DNA of 64,000 bases, from positions 216,034 through 280,033 of the forward strand of contig JAVJSU010000042.1 in the NCBI GenBank assembly GCA_040219275.1, in the 5' to 3' direction. This DNA is from JAVJSU01 sp040219275. GTDB taxonomy: Bacteria > Chloroflexota > Anaerolineae > Aggregatilineales > Phototrophicaceae. The notes under the pieces were generated by a model. That model made no database searches. It had not been told where the DNA came from and was given only the letters and a program-made list of their open reading frames with translations. Below, in pieces: positions 23,598 to 32,222 of the stretch. A program made the translations under genes and the position numbers. How positions within the stretch are numbered: position 1 is the first letter of the stretch; every line of letters begins with the position of its first letter.

Positions 23598-24782
23598 TTA
23601 TTGCACGGTTCCCTCTACCATCACGTTATGAATATGATTTAGGGCTTCTAAATTACCTATCGGGTCATCTTCAACAAAAACCAGATCCGCAAAGTGATGT
23701 GATCTGAAAGAACCGCATTCTACGTAAGGTTTTAAAGTGGCGGCACCATTCTGTGTGGCGGCGCGCAAGGCATCTGCGGGGCTTAATCCTGCACGGTTGA
23801 GTTCAAGGCACTCGCGTACTACGTCACCGGCAAGAAACGCCGTATTCGTCCCGCAGACAATTTCCACACCCGCCTGATGTGCAGAAACTAATAAGTCCGG
23901 TGTGATTCGCTGGCTACTGACCATGCTAATCACACCTTCAGAAAATCCAGCGGCGATCCCTTTTTCGCTGATCGTCGCACCGAGCGCGAAGTTCGGTGCC
24001 AGCGCAATGCGTTTTTCAGCCAGCGCGGGAAGGTGAGTTTCTTTCAAGCCGAAGGCACACCCGATTGAGCGCACACCGGCTTGAATACAATTTTCAATTG
24101 CCGCTGTAGAAATTGCCTGTGCATGGACGAAACAGCCTGCTTGTTTTGCCTGCGCGACCATTTCGGATAATTCATCGGTAGAAAATACCAGCCGATGACG
24201 ACTTGTTTCGTGGGGGTCGGTATGAAATTCAAGCGGCACATCGGCATAGATAACAACGCGTTCTGCACCATTTTTAATCAACTCGCGCACGGTACGACGG
24301 GCATCCTCAGCGCCACTGACTTCTCTCACACCATACAGTGTGTGAAAGTTGGATGCGCCTACCGGAGCAAGCGGGGTAAGGGCAGGGTAGATGCGTGATC
24401 CTTTAAACCGCCTGTCATTGATACTGCGGAGGAGGTCAATATCCAGATTGTCGACTGCGCCCATACTGGCGGCACTGGTAACGCCGGACATAAGCCACGT
24501 TTTCGCCGCCTGTATTGCCTGCCATGCACTTTCGCCGAAACTTTGTGGACGTGCGCCATCCTCACTGACGATCAATCCCGGTAAAAAGGCTGTATCTATC
24601 AGACCGGGCAGGCAAAAATAACCCGAATAGTCAATCACGTTGGTGTCATCAGCCAGATTGGAGCGTTTATCGAAGCCGATGATATGCCCGTCTTCAATAA
24701 TCAAGGCTTCGTCTTCGTGATAATCAACACCGTTGTTGGTGAGGTCAATAAATCCAGTAGAAAAAATCGCTGATTTAGCCAC
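23598..24782 (-). CDS. Degenerate amidohydrolase-fold protein (probable pseudoenzyme)
   Basis: The chain aligns end to end with the two neighbouring amidohydrolases, but its metal ligands are mostly gone. The HxH position reads IDTAFLPG, the Lys position reads GAERVVIYAD, the fourth ligand reads GVRSIGCAF in place of xIEHG, and the Asp position reads VCGTNTAF. Only the His of CFVHAQA remains. The sandwich strands and LRAATQNGA / ADLVFVEDDPIGNLEAL tail are intact, and the frame is open, so it is not a broken gene. The open frame extends to 24839, but a GTG at 24782 overlaps the previous stop by eight bases (GTGGCTAA) and has GGGGA upstream, so this start is chosen. It may be a partner or regulator of the active enzymes. 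Confidence 0.82.
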   Translation of the reverse strand: MAKSAIFSTGFIDLTNNGVDYHEDEALIIEDGHIIGFDKRSNLADDTNVIDYSGYFCLPGLIDTAFLPGLIVSEDGARPQSFGESAWQAIQAAKTWLMSGVTSAASMGAVDNLDIDLLRSINDRRFKGSRIYPALTPLAPVGASNFHTLYGVREVSGAEDARRTVRELIKNGAERVVIYADVPLEFHTDPHETSRHRLVFSTDELSEMVAQAKQAGCFVHAQAISTAAIENCIQAGVRSIGCAFGLKETHLPALAEKRIALAPNFALGATISEKGIAAGFSEGVISMVSSQRITPDLLVSAHQAGVEIVCGTNTAFLAGDVVRECLELNRAGLSPADALRAATQNGAATLKPYVECGSFRSHHFADLVFVEDDPIGNLEALNHIHNVMVEGTVQ

Positions 24783-26052
24783 GATGTCCCCGCTTTCCCA
24801 TGCTCTTTGAGGTTGAGGGTTGGGCGACGATCTCGCCACCTTTGATGACTGACGTAATTTTGCGAATATTGTGAATATCGTCTAACGGGTTTTCTGCAAG
24901 GAGCACCATATCTGCATATTTGCCTTTTTCGAGCGTGCCTACTTTTTCGCCCGCCATCCCCAGCGCATGTGCCGCGTTTAGGGTGGCGGCGATCAACGCC
25001 TGCATCGGGCTAATTTCAACTGCGTCAACCAACAATTCAACTTCGTCGTAGAAGACCATCCCATCAATGATGCTGTCTGTTCCGGTAGCGATGCGAACGC
25101 CGGCATCGAAGGCGCGGCGCAACATCGTGATTTGTTTATCCCATGTTTTACGGGAAAATTCGCCATAAACGGCGGGAATATCGAGCGAGTCGCCCTGTTG
25201 AATCTGGAAATGAGTCACACTCAGCGTAGGGACGAGCGTTGCGCCTGTGTCTAAAAATAATGAGATGCACTCATCATCGAGGTTGGTGCCGTGTTCAATC
25301 GTGTCCACACCCCCGCGCAAGGCTATTTTGATGCCAAAGGTTGGCGCAACATGGGCGGCAACTGTCCGCCCGATCTTGTGTGCTTCTTCGCTGACTGCGC
25401 TAATTTCATCCACTGTCAGTGAACTCCAGCGTCCCGGATCAGGTGCGCCATCTGGTAATGACAGAATCCGCGTGAGGTAATCCGCGACATTGGCTTCAAG
25501 CAGGGTCGTACAATACAGTTTGAGCACGTCCATCCCGTTCTGGAAATGCTTACGGGCGAATCGGCGGGCTTCATCTGCGCCGTTAATTTCTTCTTTCATG
25601 AAATCCCAGGGCGTGCGTCTGCCCCCGACCATCGTCATCATGCGTCCGGCACATACCATGCGTGGACTGGGAAGGTTGTGTTTTTCGACGACTTTTCTCA
25701 CTTCCATATCCATATCAAATGGTGTCCCGACAAGGCGGGTAGTGGTTACTCCCTGATTCAGCCATTCTTCGGCGTTATCAACACCGGCACTCATCATGGC
25801 GACCTTGTTGGGTTGCATGGCACTTTGTTGAAAACCCGCTTCGTGGATGTAACAAAAGTGGGTGTGCGTGTCTATAAAGCCGGGTACGACTACGCCATCC
25901 GTGAGGTCAATAATCTGTGCGTCTATGCCTTCAAATTGAGTTCTCGGTCCCATATCGACGATCAAGCCATCACGCACAAGAAGCGACCACTCAGACAAGG
26001 GTGCTTCTCCGGTACAGTCAATTAAGGTTGAGGCGTTAATCAGTGTCTGCAT
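24775..26052 (-). CDS. Amidohydrolase (imidazolonepropionase/dipeptidase-like)
   Basis: The 425-residue protein keeps all expected ligands: FIDTHTHFCY (HxH), MDVLKLYCT (Lys), TVAAHVAPT, TIEHGTN and IATGTDSI (Asp). The C-terminal LGMAGEKVGTLEKGKYADMVLLAENPLDDI is the normal second sandwich strand set. It is the first structural gene after tetR, 58 bases downstream, and overlaps the degenerate homologue by eight bases. An active hydrolase coupled to an inactive paralogue suggests a possible heteromer. Substrate unknown; small peptides or N-acyl compounds are plausible from the operon. Confidence 0.9.
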   Translation of the reverse strand: MQTLINASTLIDCTGEAPLSEWSLLVRDGLIVDMGPRTQFEGIDAQIIDLTDGVVVPGFIDTHTHFCYIHEAGFQQSAMQPNKVAMMSAGVDNAEEWLNQGVTTTRLVGTPFDMDMEVRKVVEKHNLPSPRMVCAGRMMTMVGGRRTPWDFMKEEINGADEARRFARKHFQNGMDVLKLYCTTLLEANVADYLTRILSLPDGAPDPGRWSSLTVDEISAVSEEAHKIGRTVAAHVAPTFGIKIALRGGVDTIEHGTNLDDECISLFLDTGATLVPTLSVTHFQIQQGDSLDIPAVYGEFSRKTWDKQITMLRRAFDAGVRIATGTDSIIDGMVFYDEVELLVDAVEISPMQALIAATLNAAHALGMAGEKVGTLEKGKYADMVLLAENPLDDIHNIRKITSVIKGGEIVAQPSTSKSMGKRGHRG

Positions 26053-26110
26053 ACGATTTTTCGCTTGTCTAATTGGTCAAATCAAAGTGACGGATGATGA
26101 TGAATTAGGG

Positions 26111-26737
26111 TTATTCCTCTACGGGATTTTGCATAATCCAGAGTTCAAGTAGAGGTTCCAGGCGTTCGATAAATGCGTCTTCGGTGAATATTTGCGACTC
26201 AAGGCGAGAGTGGATGAGCAGACCATCAACGAGTGCCATAATGCCCACCGCGATAATTTCTGGATCGGCGGTTACATTCCCTTCGCGATACTCAATGGAT
26301 TGTGTGACCATTTCTGCAATTAAGCCGCGCCATTGTTTGTGTAGCTCTGCGATCAAGTTACCGATGCGTTCATATTCAGGGCGCATCCCAGCCATCATGA
26401 CATGCAGGGAAAATTGCTGTTGTGCCGGATCAGGAAAGCCCATAATCATGGCGAAGGATGTCTTGATCCACTGTGCGAGAGAAATCGGTTTTCCCTGACG
26501 CTCCTTGAAGCGACCAATATTGTGCATCGCGCGTTGTTGAATGATTTCCAGAACAAAATCTTCCTTTGACCCAAAGTGATAATAGACCGCGCCTTTGGTG
26601 ACTTCTGCTTTAGAGGCAATATCGCTGATGCTTGCGCCGTCATAGCCTTTTTCAGCAATCAGTTCGATGCCTGCGCGTATGAGGACTTCGCGCACTTTTT
26701 GGTCTTGTTTGGGTGCTACACTTTTTTCTACCATCAT
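26111..26737 (-). CDS. TetR-family transcriptional repressor
   Basis: The 208-residue protein has the TetR helix-turn-helix (REVLIRAGIELIAEKGYDGASISDIASKAEVTKGAVYYHFGSKEDFV) and an all-helical ligand-binding domain of the AcrR-like C-terminal type (VGIMALVDGLLIHSRLE). The frame is open back to 26770, but the ATGs at 26737/26734 are better placed. It heads the operon amidohydrolase, degenerate amidohydrolase, binding protein, DppB, DppC, amidohydrolase, RidA. A near-perfect 24-bp palindromic operator overlaps the probable transcription start just upstream, so it should repress itself and the operon until a ligand binds. Confidence 0.92.
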   Translation of the reverse strand: MMVEKSVAPKQDQKVREVLIRAGIELIAEKGYDGASISDIASKAEVTKGAVYYHFGSKEDFVLEIIQQRAMHNIGRFKERQGKPISLAQWIKTSFAMIMGFPDPAQQQFSLHVMMAGMRPEYERIGNLIAELHKQWRGLIAEMVTQSIEYREGNVTADPEIIAVGIMALVDGLLIHSRLESQIFTEDAFIERLEPLLELWIMQNPVEE

Positions 26738-26804
26738 CAAATTTCTCTTATTTTTAAGAACGATATGCAATTATCACATTTGCACCCATATATTCAAGTT
26801 TACC

Positions 26805-26866
26805 AACATACTAACCGGTCAGTATGTTACAAAAAAATTATATCCATAGGCAATTGATTTATGCAA
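26805..26866 (-). promoter_or_regulatory. tetR promoter with TetR-type operator
   Basis: On the minus strand TTGCAT (26866-26861), 18 bases, then TATAAT (26842-26837). Directly downstream at 26828-26805 is a 24-bp palindrome with arms AACATACT and AGTATGTT around ACCGGT; 11 of 12 pairs match. The operator covers the expected +1 region. Confidence 0.85.
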
Positions 26867-26951
26867 ATTTTCGTCTATTTACTTTTGGGGGATCGTTATT
26901 TGATAGGTTTTACAAGCAATGATGTAGAAGGCAGATGAGGATTGTAACCGT

Positions 26952-26983
26952 GAGATTTCTTGCGTAATTGACCGTCAAATCTC
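26952..26983. repeat. Inverted repeat in the tetR/uronate-operon gap
   Basis: GAGATTT (26952-26958) and AAATCTC (26977-26983) could form a 7-bp stem with an 18-base loop, 64 bases beyond the stop of the uronate operon. There is no U tract, so a terminator role is weak. Confidence 0.3.
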
Positions 26984-27046
26984 TATCAGGGCATTGTGAC
27001 GTAACGCAAACATTGAGCAATCGGGACTTACGATAGAAGATGGCAC

Positions 27047-28084
27047 TCATTTTACGGTGTGTGCGTTCAGCCACGGACTGCACAGATCATGGCGATGCAC
27101 ATGAGCGCCATCATGGATTAAGCAGGTGCAGGCGTTGGTCGCGTTCAGAAGCGCATACGCCCGTTCGACGGTTGTTAGCTGAGACTTTACGCCATCAATC
27201 GGGAAGATGGGATCGCGTTCGCCGGAAATGATACACAAATTTCGTGGGGCGATGAGCGCGGTGATGTCTCCTATTTCGCCCAAGGTCAAAATCCCCGGCA
27301 CATAATTACATTCACAGTGCGCCACGCCGAGGATGGACTGCTTAAACGCACAAAAATAGGACGCAACGATTGTGGAATGAATGCGCTCATCGAGTACTGA
27401 TAAAAATAGCGCGGTAGTCCCACCACCAGAAAAACCGACGCTTGCCAGTAAATCAAAATGAACGTCGGCGCGCTGTTGTAGATAGTTAATCGCGATCATC
27501 GCATCCTGAATACGCTTGCCTAATAAAGTCTGCCCGTTGAGCATATATTCAAACGCCAGATGACGGCACGCATTTTGCTTATCGTTGTTGAATCGATCGG
27601 TCACGCGCTCACCGAATCCGCGTTGTTCCAGCGCACACACAAGATAGCCATCCTCAGCGAGGCGTTGGGCGAAATTGTCATCGCTTGCGCTTTGTTCACG
27701 CGCTTGGATTTCTGCGGGATCATTGCCGAGGATGAGTTGCACGCCTGATCCATGCCCATGAAAGGCGAGTACGGGTACATAAGGCGGTGGTTGATTGGGG
27801 ATGAGTATATACATTGGCGCGAAGACATCACCCACATCAAGCGCATATTTTTCTTCCGTATACGTGCCTTTGTTCGTTGACGATAACAGACGCGTTGAAG
27901 GGTTTTCCGGCAGAGAATCGTCCGATACAGCGAGGCATTGTTTCAACGCAACCCGAAATTGCGCCTGCCAACGCGCAAATGCCTGTTGATCGTTTGCCCG
28001 AAACGCAAATTGACGGTCACCATCGTCATAAAGTTGATCGAGGTGACCTTGAAGATGAAAGGGCGTGTTATCGGTGGAAGTCAT
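27047..28084 (-). CDS. Alpha/beta hydrolase, acetyl-xylan-esterase-like
   Basis: The 345-residue protein has the alpha/beta-hydrolase core: LAFHGHGSG (oxyanion region), CALEQRGFGER, the nucleophile elbow VGFSGGGTTALF, GERDPIFP (acid) and DGAHVHRHD (His). The HCECNYVPGIL segment is typical of the Abhydrolase_7/AXE1-like group. The frame is open into uxaA, but the ATG at 28084 lies four bases after the uxaA stop and is the natural start. It has no signal peptide, so it would act on imported material. As last gene of a hexuronate operon it may remove acetyl or other ester groups from pectin-derived oligosaccharides. Confidence 0.8.
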   Translation of the reverse strand: MTSTDNTPFHLQGHLDQLYDDGDRQFAFRANDQQAFARWQAQFRVALKQCLAVSDDSLPENPSTRLLSSTNKGTYTEEKYALDVGDVFAPMYILIPNQPPPYVPVLAFHGHGSGVQLILGNDPAEIQAREQSASDDNFAQRLAEDGYLVCALEQRGFGERVTDRFNNDKQNACRHLAFEYMLNGQTLLGKRIQDAMIAINYLQQRADVHFDLLASVGFSGGGTTALFLSVLDERIHSTIVASYFCAFKQSILGVAHCECNYVPGILTLGEIGDITALIAPRNLCIISGERDPIFPIDGVKSQLTTVERAYALLNATNACTCLIHDGAHVHRHDLCSPWLNAHTVK

Positions 28085-28088
28085 CACA

Positions 28089-30761
28089 TTACAGCGACAC
28101 GCCGAGCAAACCACGCGTAATCTGAAAATAGACATTGCCGGATTGTGTGGATTTTGGCGTGTATTCATGCGACAACGTGCTGACGATACCCGCAAGCACC
28201 TGTTTGACCTGTTCATCCGCCAAGCCACTCAATTGTAAATCCACATCCGGCGACCCTGATATTAAATCCGCGCCGGCGACCTGCAACACCGGAATCATCG
28301 GGTGACCGGGCATGGCTTGTGTGCCGGTATGTGCGAGGATAATCTCCATACCTGTTGCGCCTAAGCCAGTGAGTAATTCGCCCCAATCCTTCGTCGGTGC
28401 CGCCATGATGTGAAAGCCGGATGCGTTAATGACCTGACCATAACCGACGCTGGGACGGAAATCAGCACCTAATCCGAGTTGCGCCACAAACTCACTTTTG
28501 AGTAGCGCGTCCTGTTCGCTAATCACAACCGTGCCACCCGCAGAGACGATCATCTTCGTCAAGGTGGCAAGTGCGTTTGTCGTCACGGCATCAAGCTCGC
28601 CCTGCGTTACCAGTGCAAGCCGCACCGCTTCTAAGCCAGCATGAGTCATGATATGTGGGGCATCATTGGCAAGTTGTGCGTCGAACCAATCGCGCATCTT
28701 GAGCAACACATTCTGAATACCGCCATCCATCTGAATGCTTGCCCAGCCGTAATCCTCCGGCATGTACCCGCGTTCCATCATCGCCTCACGAAAAAAGGCG
28801 TTATGGGTGGATTCACAGCCGTGTTCCAGCAAAAGCGCATGTTTCACAAACGGATGCGATAAATAGCCGAGCAAAGTATCCCGAAATTCATTATTGACCG
28901 AACCGCCACAGCCTTCTGTATGCACAAGCGTGACAAAGTGCGAAAGTACGGTTTTATTCGCCAGATGGTGCTTATTAAGTTGATCGACACACATGCGGGC
29001 AATCTGACCGGAACACAGGCTTGTGGGCAAAATTAACCCGACTTGATCGGTTGTATAGCCTTGGGGTGCTTGATACACGGGAAAGTGAACATCCGGCACA
29101 TCGACATCAGCGACAATTTCGAGCGGTTTTCCGTTGAAGTGGATGGAACGCAATTGCTGAACATCCGCCGGACTGACCTGTAGCCAATCGCGCCAGATTT
29201 GCACCTGAGCATGTCCCGCCCGCTCCCCGACAGACCGTTCGCCGGATGCGACATTGATGGTCTGTTCGAGTGTGATTGCGCCTAATTCTTCTAAGGGTGT
29301 GCCATCCAGATATGCACCCGCGTTGACATCCATCTCAGCGGAAAGCAAATTGAAGCGATCCGTGGTGGTCACAATTTTGAGGGTCGGCACAAACGGAAAA
29401 TTGGTGATGGAGCCGTTGCCGGTGACGAAGAAGATCATGTTACAGCCGGATGCAACCTGCCCGGCGATGCTCTCTAAATCGTTGCCGGGGCTATCCATAA
29501 AATAATAGCCGCCGTCTTGCATCCGTTCGCCATACTCAATCACAAAATCGAGCGGGACTTCAGGATCACGCTTCATCGCCGCGCCGAGCGATTTTAGATA
29601 GATGTTATACAATCCGCGATATTTGTTGCCACCGGAGGGGTTGCCATGGGCGCTGTGTCCATGCCATGCAACCCGTTCTTTAAAACGCTCCACGAAGGAT
29701 AAAAATTTCTTTGCCGTCGCGCTATCGCGTACTTTATCCAGCACATAGGTTTCCGCGCCGATCAACTCGTCTGTCTCGGCGAGATTCGCGCTCCCGCCAT
29801 ATTGAATCACCTGCTTCGCCACCCATGCCGCCAGCGGATTGCCACTCACGCCGGAATAGGCATCAGAGCCACCACATTGCAGGGCGATTTTGAGTTCACT
29901 AAGCGGTTCTGCGGTGCGCGGAAAGCTATTGACCGTTTCCAGCCAATCACGGATGAGGGTATCCCCACGCGCAAGATCATCTTCGAATGTGTTCGATAAG
30001 CTCATAAAGTGGTGAGGAATATCCGCGATGGGATAATCGTTTTGCATCAGATACATTTCAAGCACGGCGTTGTTGATCGCCTCATGCCCATAATCCACCG
30101 CCAATACCGCGCCGACGTTGGGATGCACCATAAATCCGGCGAGGGTTCGCAACAACAGATCACGATTATTCGGCTCGCCATGCCCGCCTTCGGTATGGGC
30201 GACAGCGACGATTCCATCAATGTTCGGAAAATTGACGAGTGTTTCTTGCAACCGCGCTTCGAGGGTACGCACAAAGCCGGAAGTCAACGAGGTCGTGCCT
30301 AGTAGAACGATCATGTTGCGCGTGCCTACACCCCGTCCACCGTCACGCCGATAACCTGCAAAGGTGCGCACGTCGTCGTAACGGGGAAGGGGCAATGCCG
30401 GTGTGAAGGTCGCTTCATCGAATGCGTACGTGGCAAGGTCATCCACAAAATTCGGCGCGGTGGGCAACTCAAAATCAAGTTCGCGCCGTCCAAGTTCTTT
30501 TAAGACATCGGCGTTAGAGACATACTCGCCCGCAGAAATAGGTTGAATGGCGTTGCCGAAGGTCTGTCCCCAGCTTAACAGGGCTTCACCCACCGCAATC
30601 GGACGCACCGCAAAACGATGACCAACCAGAACATTGTGCGAGAGGGTATAGTCAACATCGTTGTGTGAAATCTGTGTACCGGCGACCAAATTTCGGGTAG
30701 CGATTGCCACGTTGTCATCAGGGGCGGGCAAACGGGCGATTTCATCGAATAGGACAGGCAT
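28089..30761 (-). CDS. uxaA: Double-length altronate dehydratase-family protein
   Basis: UxaA dehydrates D-altronate to 2-keto-3-deoxygluconate; normal members have about 500 residues, this one 890. Layout: SAF domain (about 15-95); GD_AH domain 1 (about 135-280) in which the usual Cys are replaced (TTSLTSG, TEGGHG, DYGHE); the complete catalytic domain (about 288-500: LQCGGSDAYSG, HGNPSGGNKYRGL, KSLGAAMK, FMDSPGND, FFVTGNGS); a second GD_AH domain (about 572-700) with all three Cys (SLCSGQIA C583, TEGCGG C618, HGCE C649); and a degenerate second catalytic-like domain (about 705-850). Both halves thus lack what the other has. It lies four bases after uxaB. No frameshift is seen. Confidence 0.88.
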   Translation of the reverse strand: MPVLFDEIARLPAPDDNVAIATRNLVAGTQISHNDVDYTLSHNVLVGHRFAVRPIAVGEALLSWGQTFGNAIQPISAGEYVSNADVLKELGRRELDFELPTAPNFVDDLATYAFDEATFTPALPLPRYDDVRTFAGYRRDGGRGVGTRNMIVLLGTTSLTSGFVRTLEARLQETLVNFPNIDGIVAVAHTEGGHGEPNNRDLLLRTLAGFMVHPNVGAVLAVDYGHEAINNAVLEMYLMQNDYPIADIPHHFMSLSNTFEDDLARGDTLIRDWLETVNSFPRTAEPLSELKIALQCGGSDAYSGVSGNPLAAWVAKQVIQYGGSANLAETDELIGAETYVLDKVRDSATAKKFLSFVERFKERVAWHGHSAHGNPSGGNKYRGLYNIYLKSLGAAMKRDPEVPLDFVIEYGERMQDGGYYFMDSPGNDLESIAGQVASGCNMIFFVTGNGSITNFPFVPTLKIVTTTDRFNLLSAEMDVNAGAYLDGTPLEELGAITLEQTINVASGERSVGERAGHAQVQIWRDWLQVSPADVQQLRSIHFNGKPLEIVADVDVPDVHFPVYQAPQGYTTDQVGLILPTSLCSGQIARMCVDQLNKHHLANKTVLSHFVTLVHTEGCGGSVNNEFRDTLLGYLSHPFVKHALLLEHGCESTHNAFFREAMMERGYMPEDYGWASIQMDGGIQNVLLKMRDWFDAQLANDAPHIMTHAGLEAVRLALVTQGELDAVTTNALATLTKMIVSAGGTVVISEQDALLKSEFVAQLGLGADFRPSVGYGQVINASGFHIMAAPTKDWGELLTGLGATGMEIILAHTGTQAMPGHPMIPVLQVAGADLISGSPDVDLQLSGLADEQVKQVLAGIVSTLSHEYTPKSTQSGNVYFQITRGLLGVSL

Positions 30762-30765
30762 AGGT

Positions 30766-32214
30766 CTACTTTACCATTCTACTCAGAAGATCAGGGAGTT
30801 GATTGTTTTCTATCGCGCGGATGTCATCACTAACAAGTGCATTTAACCCGTCAATTGTGGACAAATCCGATCCCCATAGGTCGTCTCGCTTGAGGATAAT
30901 CTCTACCAACTCAGGCACAGAGTCCGTATTGCTCCATTGTTGCGCGAACCAATCAATGTGGGTTTGGTCATCATTGAGCGGGATGGGTTGCCCGTGCCAC
31001 TCGCCTTTGTAAACCCGTATAAAAGCGGCAAATGCCAGCACAACACGCTCCGGCAATGCATCATATTTAGCGTGATAATCCACAATGGTGGGGACGATGC
31101 GCTCCTTAATTTTGGGTACTGTGTTCACAATGATGCTCAACAAACGGTGATGAATGTGCGGGTTACGAAAGCGATCAAACACGTCATCTGCAAAGGCGCG
31201 AAGCTCATCCTCTGGCAAATTCATTGACGGGATAATTTCATGATAGACAAGGTCTTTTATAAATTGACCGAGCGTTTCGTGTTCAATGGATTGCCGAACG
31301 GATTCCAGACCCAACAAAATTCCGGGTGGCACCATCGACGTATGTGCGCCGTTTAAAATTCGCACTTTCGTTTCTCTAAACGGATTTGCATCGTCCACGA
31401 TTTTGACGTTAAGTTGGGTCTGTTGAACGGGAAATTCGTCTTTTAGTGAGGCGGGCGCTTCGATAATCCAGCTATGGTAGGGTTCGCCCATGACCAACTG
31501 ACGGTCATCAAATCCCAGACGATCCATAATTTGTTCCGCGTCCTGCGCGGGGAAGCCCGGAAGGATACGATCTACCAGCGTATTGCAAAACATATTGTGC
31601 GTTTTGATCCACGCGCTAAATTCTGAGGATAGTCCCCACAAATCGGCGTAGTGAAGGATGATTTCCCGCAATTGATCGCCATTTTGCACGACAAGCTCCG
31701 TCGGGATGATGATACAGCCTTTATCCGGCGCACCCTGAAAATGTTGAAAACGATGATGCAGGAAAACGGTCAATTTCGCCGGAAACGATGATGGCGGTTG
31801 ATCTGTCGCGGAGTCACTTTCGACGAAGGTGATTCCGGCTTCGGTTGTGTTGGAGAAAATAAAGCGGATGTCCGGTTGCGTGGCAAGATTTAAATACGCG
31901 TCAAAATCTTGATAGGGATACACGGTGCGACTTACACAGGTGATGAGCTTCGCCTCGTCTATTAGCTCGCCCGCCTGATAGCCGCGCAATACAACATGAA
32001 ACAAGCCATCCTGCGCGTCCAATTCTTCATACGTGCTGTTAGGGGTCACTTTGACGACCACTACCTGACTCGCAAACGGGGTCTGTTCGTTGAGGTTCTG
32101 AATGACCCAATCCACGAATCCGCGCAGAAAATTGCCAGCCCCAAATTGCACAATGCGTTCTGGATACGCGTCCGCAGGGGATGAAACGGTCTGTCTATTT
32201 AATGATTTTCGCAT
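30766..32214 (-). CDS. uxaB: Tagaturonate reductase (altronate oxidoreductase)
   Basis: The 482-residue protein belongs to the polyol-specific long-chain dehydrogenases. The NAD-binding motif is VQFGAGNFLRGFVDW (22-36), followed by VVVVKVTP, FIFSNTTEAGI, GCIIIPTELV, and the catalytic KVRILNGAHTSMVP with its Lys and His. It reduces D-tagaturonate to D-altronate. It lies between uxaC (eight bases upstream) and uxaA (four bases downstream), the exact pathway order. Fructuronate reductase (UxuB) is in the same superfamily, and no separate uxuB was found here, so dual use cannot be excluded. Confidence 0.92.
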   Translation of the reverse strand: MRKSLNRQTVSSPADAYPERIVQFGAGNFLRGFVDWVIQNLNEQTPFASQVVVVKVTPNSTYEELDAQDGLFHVVLRGYQAGELIDEAKLITCVSRTVYPYQDFDAYLNLATQPDIRFIFSNTTEAGITFVESDSATDQPPSSFPAKLTVFLHHRFQHFQGAPDKGCIIIPTELVVQNGDQLREIILHYADLWGLSSEFSAWIKTHNMFCNTLVDRILPGFPAQDAEQIMDRLGFDDRQLVMGEPYHSWIIEAPASLKDEFPVQQTQLNVKIVDDANPFRETKVRILNGAHTSMVPPGILLGLESVRQSIEHETLGQFIKDLVYHEIIPSMNLPEDELRAFADDVFDRFRNPHIHHRLLSIIVNTVPKIKERIVPTIVDYHAKYDALPERVVLAFAAFIRVYKGEWHGQPIPLNDDQTHIDWFAQQWSNTDSVPELVEIILKRDDLWGSDLSTIDGLNALVSDDIRAIENNQLPDLLSRMVK

Positions 32215-32222
32215 GATTTTCC

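Noticed and set aside
23598..24782. Degenerate amidohydrolase considered as a pseudogene
   Set aside because: The frame is intact, the start is coupled to the upstream gene and the fold motifs remain, so a pseudoenzyme is the better reading.
28089..30761. Length of UxaA considered as a read-through or assembly join of two genes
   Set aside because: The frame is continuous, the second half has no separate start with a ribosome site that I could see, and the motif losses in the halves are complementary, which fits an old duplication.
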